Shown here: positions 7,521-11,862 of the stretch, piece after piece
How positions within the stretch are numbered: position 1 is the first letter of the stretch
Layout of the letters: each line of letters starts with the position of its first letter
NCBI GenBank assembly: GCA_025774205.1
Contig: JALGWK010000101.1
Location: forward strand, 1 to 11,862
DNA: 11,862 nt
From: a bacterium
GTDB taxonomy: Bacteria; Blakebacterota; Blakebacteria; Blakebacterales; Blakebacteraceae
Reading direction: 5' to 3'
The notes under the pieces: model-generated
The model's input: the letters and a program-made list of their open reading frames with translations, nothing else
Databases searched by the model: none
What the model was told of the DNA's origin: nothing
Made by a program: the position numbers and the translations under genes

Positions 7521-8466
7521 GGCGATCCATCGGTCCCAGATCTCCATCGGGGACGGCGCCGAACACTTCGGGGTGGATCATCTTCGCCATCAACTCGGCC
7601 ATCTCCGGCAGGCGGGGTCCCGGTATGGTGAGCCGCACCGGATCCACCTGGTACACCCTCTTCTCCCTGACAGCCGGCATGAAAGGCCAGCGCGCCCAGA
7701 CCCCCTCCAGCTGCCCCCGCGGAGATCCCGCCCGATTATCGGAGACATCGATTATCACCTCGGGCCGGCGTTCGATCGCGGCTTCAAGGGAGACCATCTG
7801 ATAGGTACCGAGGGCGTCATGGAAGATGTTCACTCCTCCGACCGCCCGCATGATCTCATCGAAGTGGGAACCAGGACCGGCCACATAGAGCGGATCGGTA
7901 CCCACCACCACCATCACCCGCCTGGCAGCGATCCCGTCGATCCGGGATCGCAGCAGATCCATCCGTTCCCCGATCTCCGACCTCAGGGCCCGGGCGCGCG
8001 TCTCAGCTCCGAGAGCCTGCCCGAGGATCCCGATCGCCTCGAGGGTGCCGTCGAAGGTATCGAGGGGCAGTTCGAGGACCTCGACTCCGAGATCGCGGAG
8101 CCGGCCGTGAACGGTTCCACCCGCTTCGCTCCGGACGGTGACGAAGAGTTCCACGCCCAGGTTCAGTATCTGCTCGATATTCGGGGTATTGTAGGCTCCG
8201 ATGGCAGGCAGGTTCTTCACCGCGGGCGGCCATTCCACGTAGTCCCCGACCGCCACCACCAGGTCGAGCTCTCCCAGGGCGTCTATGATCTCGACGGCCG
8301 CGGGAGCCATGGCCGCGATACGGAGCGACTCCTCTCCCCTCCTCTCCGCGCCCTCTCCCGCGTCCGGCCGACAGGCCACGATGAGCAGGAAGAGCAGGAG
8401 GATGGCGGCATGGGGGCCGCGGTTCGGTATTCCGTGACGGATCAGTGGCATCATCGAGAGATGCAC
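7510..8466 (-). CDS. Periplasmic substrate-binding lipoprotein of the BtuF/FepB class
   Basis: Captures the substrate outside the inner membrane and delivers it to the neighbouring permease. A lipoprotein signal ends in IVAC (Cys32 from the GTG start), so it is membrane-tethered rather than free, as is usual outside Enterobacteria. Two lobes joined by a long helix fit the type III fold: ARVVMVVVG-like strands are seen as RRVMVVVGTDPLYVAGPG, and the first lobe has LPAIGAYNTPNIEQILNLG, the usual 'lP.vG.y..pn.E.il.l.pdl' pattern. GGVNIF and VSLEAAIERRPEVII in the second lobe resemble BtuF-type proteins most. The start may be GTG 8466 (AGG five bases upstream) or ATG 8454/8451. No cobalamin riboswitch fits in the 46-base gap upstream, which instead holds a hairpin. 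Its 3' end overlaps the permease gene. Substrate remains open. Confidence 0.92.
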   Translation of the reverse strand: MHLSMMPLIRHGIPNRGPHAAILLLFLLIVACRPDAGEGAERRGEESLRIAAMAPAAVEIIDALGELDLVVAVGDYVEWPPAVKNLPAIGAYNTPNIEQILNLGVELFVTVRSEAGGTVHGRLRDLGVEVLELPLDTFDGTLEAIGILGQALGAETRARALRSEIGERMDLLRSRIDGIAARRVMVVVGTDPLYVAGPGSHFDEIMRAVGGVNIFHDALGTYQMVSLEAAIERRPEVIIDVSDNRAGSPRGQLEGVWARWPFMPAVREKRVYQVDPVRLTIPGPRLPEMAELMAKMIHPEVFGAVPDGDLGPMDRHVP

Positions 8467-8469
8467 ACT

Positions 8470-8510
8470 ACCTGCCGCTCCGCGCTTCCGTCAAGGGGGC
8501 GGCGGCAGGT
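8470..8510 (-). promoter_or_regulatory. RNA hairpin just upstream of the binding-protein start
   Basis: ACCTGCCGC and GCGGCAGGT (8470-8478 and 8502-8510) are exact reverse complements, nine bases each, with a 23-base loop. In the minus-strand transcript the stem begins two bases after the stop of the HtrA-like gene and its 3' arm carries the AGG that would serve as ribosome site for the GTG at 8466. No T-run follows, so it is not a standard terminator. It could set the ratio of downstream expression by hiding the ribosome site or protect an mRNA end; both are inference. Confidence 0.5.
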
Positions 8511-8512
8511 GT

Positions 8513-9754
8513 TCAGGGTATGTATTCGCGGGGAGGCGGACTGGCCAATGAGACCTGTTTCAGTTCACTCAGCTGGCGTTCGATGGTCAGTATCCGGTTC
8601 CGAACATCGGTTCGCTCGGGGTTGAATCCCGGCGTCGAGAAGAGTCGGTTCAGTTCTTCGAAGATGGTGTGGAAACGGGCGACGATGAACATGTCGGGGG
8701 TTGGCTCCGGCTGCATGAGGACGCCTGACATGGCCATATCAAGTTCAGACCGGTCGCCCACGATCAGCTGCACCGTTATCTCTGTGGAATCGCGTACGGC
8801 TCTGACGGGCACCGCGGTGCCCGGTACCGTGGCCAGGACCAGGTCGCGCATGTGGAACGGGTCGAGCAACGGCTGACCGCCGTAGTGGGTCAGGCGATCA
8901 CCCACCGTCAGACCGGCCAGATCGGCGGGACCATCCTCGGAGACGGTCTGCAGAATGACGCTGTCAGGGATGTCCAGGTCGGCGGAACCGCCGATCCAGC
9001 CCCAGCGCACCCGTCCGAATTCCTCGATCTCACCCGCCACGTGGGCCGCGATATCCACCGTTATCGCTGCCGCGTTTCCCGGCCCGGTCTGGGTGATATC
9101 GGAAACGTACTGGAGGATGACGATCCCGACCAGTTCACCGGCGCTGTTGAGCAGCGGCGCGCCGCTCAGACCGGGATAAACCGGCAGGGTCGTGAATATG
9201 AAACCGGTAGGCATGACCGACCCGATCTCGCCCTGATGCAGGATGGTCCGCTCCTGGAGCGGATCGACCAGCAGCGTGATATCCCCCGCCTGGATCGGTG
9301 TTTCCGAGGGTCCGGGGGGTTCATTGCTGGAGATGAGTTCGTTGACCGAAAGAAGCGCCAGATGGGTGCTCTCGTCCGATCCGAGCAGAGTGGCCGACAT
9401 CCGCCGCCAGCCGACCTCCACCACGATCGAATCGGCGCCGATGACCACGTTCCTCGCCGTCAGGACCCGATTCGAGACTCCGAACCGCACTCCGGTCCCG
9501 ATGTTGAGGACTTCGAGGGTCGCCGATCGACCGCGGCTTCCAGGGTCGGGATCTTCGAGCGCAATCCGTGAATAGGAGAGGATCCTGACCGCGCTCTGCT
9601 GTCCCTTCGACTGGAGAGCTTCGAGCGGGAGCTGATCCGCACCGGCGGCGGCTCCGATTCTCTGGGCCTGGAGCGGCCCCGGAACCATCGCTGCCCCGAT
9701 GAGGAGCAGAGAGAGGATGGCGCTGGCGGATCGTGATCGGCGATGTGAAGGCAT
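8513..9754 (-). CDS. Secreted HtrA/DegP-like protein with a degenerate catalytic triad and one PDZ domain
   Basis: 413 residues with a Sec signal peptide (about 1-30, cleavage after LQA), a trypsin-like domain (about 50-245), one PDZ domain (about 252-335, with SEDGPADLAGLTVGDRL) and a C-terminal helical tail. The trypsin-like fold is clear from RVLTARNVVIGADSI, LLGSDESTHLALLSV and YPGLSGAPLLNSAGELVGIV. Against the HtrA pattern (TNNHVV, SDPRTDLAVL, PGNSGGP) the catalytic His is N102 and the Asp is H131; only S197 remains, in PGLSGAP. Proteolysis by the normal mechanism is therefore not expected. A role as chaperone, peptide sensor or scaffold in the periplasm is plausible. It sits 17 bases after the anti-sigma gene, where MucD/DegP sits in many sigma-E operons. 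The ATG at 9754 has no clear ribosome site. Also possible: an unrelated trypsin-fold protein with different chemistry. Confidence 0.88.
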   Translation of the reverse strand: MPSHRRSRSASAILSLLLIGAAMVPGPLQAQRIGAAAGADQLPLEALQSKGQQSAVRILSYSRIALEDPDPGSRGRSATLEVLNIGTGVRFGVSNRVLTARNVVIGADSIVVEVGWRRMSATLLGSDESTHLALLSVNELISSNEPPGPSETPIQAGDITLLVDPLQERTILHQGEIGSVMPTGFIFTTLPVYPGLSGAPLLNSAGELVGIVILQYVSDITQTGPGNAAAITVDIAAHVAGEIEEFGRVRWGWIGGSADLDIPDSVILQTVSEDGPADLAGLTVGDRLTHYGGQPLLDPFHMRDLVLATVPGTAVPVRAVRDSTEITVQLIVGDRSELDMAMSGVLMQPEPTPDMFIVARFHTIFEELNRLFSTPGFNPERTDVRNRILTIERQLSELKQVSLASPPPREYIP

Positions 9755-9771
9755 GACGGGAGGCAGGGCCG

Positions 9772-10320
9772 CTAGAAACTCACGGCCCTCGCTCCGGGCA
9801 GGCGGATGGGTGTTTCGCTCCGGGAAGTATCGGCCAATGCCAGCTGGTCCTCGAAGAGCCCCGATCCCTGCAGATCACCTATCTGCGGCGGGAGGATATA
9901 CCGCTGAAGCCGGTTCTGATCCACCGCGGAGAGTGTTTCGAGAGGAGCGTTATCCCCGTCGGTGACGGGAACTGTTCCTCCACCGCTGAAACCGGCCACG
10001 ACCAGGATGATCGCCGCGGCGGCCGCCGATGTCAGGAAGGGCACCGGCTTCAGCAGCGATATCACCCGATCCTTTCGGGCTTCACGATGCACCGCGCGCT
10101 TGATCGACCAGCTGATCTCTTCCGGGACATCGACGGAGTTCAGCATCTTCAGATCGAAGATGAGGGTCGACATGCCCTCCAGTCGGCGCCGGCAGGAGGC
10201 ACACTCCTCCAGGTGTGCCGCCACATCCCTCTCCAGCGAAGCAGAGAGAGAATGGTCCAGGTAGGAGGTGAGAACCTCGGCTACCAGACCGCAATATCCG
10301 TTTTCTTCACGCGTTCTCAT
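9772..10320 (-). CDS. Membrane-bound zinc-finger anti-sigma factor (zf-HC2/RseA-type role)
   Basis: 182 residues. The cytoplasmic N-terminal domain has the ZAS zinc site: C10, then H36-x3-C40-x2-C43 in AAHLEECASCRRRL, next to YLDHSLSASLERD. This is the fold that holds ECF sigma factors inactive. A single transmembrane helix follows (about 92-113, within VPFLTSAAAAAIILVVAGF), then a periplasmic tail of about 70 residues. It would be released by proteolysis or a conformational signal on envelope stress. The ATG at 10320 overlaps the end of the sigma gene by 14 bases, with GGGGAAG upstream, so the two are likely made in fixed ratio. The HtrA-like gene follows 17 bases later and could act on, or shield, this periplasmic tail (inference). 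Confidence 0.93.
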   Translation of the reverse strand: MRTREENGYCGLVAEVLTSYLDHSLSASLERDVAAHLEECASCRRRLEGMSTLIFDLKMLNSVDVPEEISWSIKRAVHREARKDRVISLLKPVPFLTSAAAAAIILVVAGFSGGGTVPVTDGDNAPLETLSAVDQNRLQRYILPPQIGDLQGSGLFEDQLALADTSRSETPIRLPGARAVSF

Positions 10321-10921
10321 GCCACTTCCCCAACTTCTCCTGGAGGATCAGACGTCCCCTGTTGAGTCGCGATTTTACTGTACCGACCGGCACCTGGACA
10401 ATGCCGGCGATCTCCTCATAGCTCATTTCCTGGATGTCACGCAGGATGACCACCTGCCGGTACCGCTCCGGGAGCTTCGCCACCTCATCCAGGAGTTCGG
10501 AAGCAGCCAGCCTGCTCTCCACCACCCGGTCGGGCATGGCCCGTTCATCGGCCAGCTCGTAATCGGGTTCATCCTCATTGTCGGATGGTCCGAGGCGAAG
10601 CATCCTCCACCGCTTCCGTCGGCGCCATTCGCTGCGCGCCAGATTGCCGGCGATGGTGTAGATCCAGGTCGAGAAGGAGGCGATGTTGCGGAATTCGCCC
10701 CGTTTCTTCCAGACCCGCAGGAAGGTCTCCTGGAGCAGATCCTCCGCCATGTCCGAGTCTTTGAGAAAACGGTTGAGGTACCCGTATATCCGCTCGTAAT
10801 AGCGATCCACGAGCAGGTCGAAGGCCACCATATTCCCATCCAGACTGCTGGAGAGGAGGGCCTCATCCGACATGAGAGGCAGATCAGCCTTATCGAGTTC
10901 CTGTTTCGTCAACACGGACAT
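10307..10921 (-). CDS. ECF-family RNA polymerase sigma factor (RpoE-like)
   Basis: 204 residues from ATG 10921, the usual ECF size. Region 2 (about 32-97) includes FDLLVDRYYERIYGYLNRF, the core-binding DMAEDLLQETFLRVW and FSTWIYTIAGNLARSEWRRR, which reads the -10. Region 4 (about 150-198) has LPERYRQVVILRDIQEMSY and the helix-turn-helix EEIAGIVQVPVGTVKSRL that reads the -35. There is no region 1 or 3. An alternative GTG at 10930 would add three residues; GTGAGG lies just before the ATG and GGAAAGG a little further up. The gene starts 22 bases after the lnt stop and overlaps the anti-sigma gene, so it may be transcribed both with lnt and from its own promoter in the end of lnt. Likely role is envelope-stress response, by context. 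Confidence 0.95.
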   Translation of the reverse strand: MSVLTKQELDKADLPLMSDEALLSSSLDGNMVAFDLLVDRYYERIYGYLNRFLKDSDMAEDLLQETFLRVWKKRGEFRNIASFSTWIYTIAGNLARSEWRRRKRWRMLRLGPSDNEDEPDYELADERAMPDRVVESRLAASELLDEVAKLPERYRQVVILRDIQEMSYEEIAGIVQVPVGTVKSRLNRGRLILQEKLGKWHENA

Positions 10922-10943
10922 GTGCCTCACGACCTTTCCATGG

Positions 10944-11862
10944 TTATGAGACCACTCTCCTCTGCTTCGGTTCCCTGAAAATGAACAGACCTGAAACTAC
11001 GACCAGGATGGCCAGCAGGGGTACCCAGTCCCCCGTCCGGGCGTAGAGCGTCAAACCCTTCTCCGGCCATACCCGCACAAGAATCGCGTCCTTCCGGTAG
11101 AGTGGCGTGGCCTGGTCGATCCGGCCCCATCGGTCCACGACGGCTGAGATACCGCTGTTCGCGGCCCGTATGACCGGCCGCCTGAATTCCACCGCCCGCA
11201 ACGCGGCCATCTGAAGATGCTGTCGCGGCATCGACGTCCTGCCGAACCAGGCGTCATTGGTGATGACGCTCAACACCTCCGCGCCGTTGACAACCTCCGG
11301 TTTCACGAGTCGTGAGAATGCGCTCTCGTAGCATATCAGCATGCCGATCGGCGGCACCCCGGGGGTCGCTTCGGTCCCGCCGAGCAGGGGCGCTTCCAGG
11401 CCCCTTGAGAAATCGGACCAGCCGAGGCTCCAGCTACGCATGAAATTGAGTATCTTCTGGTAGGGGATCCGTTCCCCGAAGGGCACCAGCAGGCGCTTGT
11501 GGTAGATCTCCTCGTCCGGTGTCATCCCCGAGGAGGTGACCATCATGGCCGAGTTGTAGTAGCGGGATGGTCGTTCGTTATAGATGAGGGAGAACCCCCC
11601 GGTCAGGATGGGCAGATCAAGGTCGCGCTGCAGGTTCAGCACAAACCGTCTCGCCTGCTGATGAAAATTGAGATGTTCCGGGATCGCCGTCTCGGGCCAG
11701 AGCACCAGTTCCAGCCCCTCTCCCGCCCGGGCCACGGCCGCCCGCGTGAGACGCTCATAGACGTAGAAGTTATAGGTGAGCAGCTGCGGAGCCAGTTTGA
11801 CACCCGGGCGTACGCTCCCCTGGATGATGGCCACGTCGAGGGGTTCGGTATCTGACGCCACC
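10944..11862 (-). CDS. lnt: Apolipoprotein N-acyltransferase, C-terminal part (5' end beyond the window)
   Basis: Adds the third acyl chain to the N-terminal Cys of lipoproteins at the periplasmic face of the inner membrane, the last step of lipoprotein maturation. 305 residues are visible: the nitrilase-like catalytic domain plus the last membrane helix; the preceding helices are outside the window. Numbering from the first visible complete codon, the Glu-Lys-Cys triad is E57 (VLWPETAIPE), K122 (YHKRLLVPFGERIP) and C177 (GMLICYESAF). Further Lnt signatures are VITNDAWFGRTSMPRQHLQM, the RAANSGISAVVDRWG segment and YARTGDWVPL leading into the final helix. The codon at the edge is a GTG, here an internal Val, so no start should be drawn there. 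The TAA is 22 bases before the sigma factor ATG. The window's two lipoproteins would be Lnt substrates. Confidence 0.96.
   Translation of the reverse strand, partial: VASDTEPLDVAIIQGSVRPGVKLAPQLLTYNFYVYERLTRAAVARAGEGLELVLWPETAIPEHLNFHQQARRFVLNLQRDLDLPILTGGFSLIYNERPSRYYNSAMMVTSSGMTPDEEIYHKRLLVPFGERIPYQKILNFMRSWSLGWSDFSRGLEAPLLGGTEATPGVPPIGMLICYESAFSRLVKPEVVNGAEVLSVITNDAWFGRTSMPRQHLQMAALRAVEFRRPVIRAANSGISAVVDRWGRIDQATPLYRKDAILVRVWPEKGLTLYARTGDWVPLLAILVVVSGLFIFREPKQRRVVS
10947..10974 (-). promoter_or_regulatory. Candidate sigma-E-type autoregulatory promoter inside the end of lnt
   Basis: On the minus strand GGAACCG (10974-10968) and TCTCA (10951-10947) are separated by 16 bases. This matches the layout known for sigma-E-class promoters (GGAACTT, about 16 bases, TCTnA), with five of seven -35 bases and all fixed -10 bases in place. 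Transcription would begin near 10940, about 20 nt before the sigma factor ATG. Autoregulation through such a promoter is usual for this sigma class. The match is by eye only. Confidence 0.5.

Noticed and set aside
6654-7631. 325-codon open frame on the plus strand opposite the permease gene
   Set aside because: Very rich in Asp, Glu, Gln, His and Arg, the expected mirror of hydrophobic membrane codons on the other strand.
7399-8625. 408-codon open frame on the plus strand opposite the binding-protein gene
   Set aside because: It lies antisense to a well-supported gene, shows no recognisable domain, is rich in His/Arg/Pro/Gly as expected from reversed GC-rich codons, and crosses a gene boundary.
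10927-10941. Four-codon mini-frame (ATG GAA AGG TCG TGA) between lnt and the sigma gene
   Set aside because: Too short to judge; it could be a leader peptide but such frames arise by chance.

Overview
The window is a GC-rich stretch of chromosome from a diderm (Gram-negative type) bacterium. The evidence for two membranes is an apolipoprotein N-acyltransferase (Lnt), two lipoproteins with lipoboxes, an ECF sigma factor with a membrane zinc anti-sigma factor, and a secreted HtrA-like protein. No mobile element, CRISPR array, tRNA or rRNA was found. The phylum cannot be named from the sequence alone.

Left part. Positions 1-1028 (minus strand) hold the N-terminal two thirds of an NtrC-family sigma-54 response regulator that runs off the left edge. 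It is divergent from a DMT/EamA-type exporter at 1152-2117 (plus). Each gene has a recognisable sigma-70-type promoter in the 123-base gap. Next on the plus strand is an uncharacterised lipoprotein with a C-terminal membrane helix (2196-3011), which appears to have its own promoter. Its -35 element shares the 8-mer CGGTTGCC with the exporter's promoter.

Right part. From 11862 down to 3054 everything lies on the minus strand as one tightly packed run: lnt (partial), ECF sigma factor, anti-sigma factor, HtrA/DegP-like secreted protein, periplasmic binding protein, FecCD-type permease, ABC ATPase, and valS. The sigma and anti-sigma genes overlap, as do the three importer genes, and most other gaps are under 60 bases, so operon-like transcription is likely. 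Lnt, the sigma/anti-sigma pair and the HtrA homologue form an envelope-homeostasis block. The binding protein, permease and ATPase form a complete B12/iron-chelate class importer. valS is the distal gene and converges on the lipoprotein gene.

Three points deserve most attention. First, valS has lost about 109 bases just after its GTDHAGIAT motif, which also shifts the frame; valS is normally essential, so this is either an assembly error or a sign of a second ValRS. Second, the HtrA-like protein lacks two of its three catalytic residues (His to Asn, Asp to His) although it sits where MucD/DegP proteases sit in sigma-E operons, so it is probably a pseudoprotease. Third, a sigma-E-like promoter (GGAAC-N-TCTCA layout) lies in the last codons of lnt, correctly placed for autoregulation of the sigma factor. 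I saw no clearly new multi-gene system; the envelope-stress operon with a dead protease is the closest to one.
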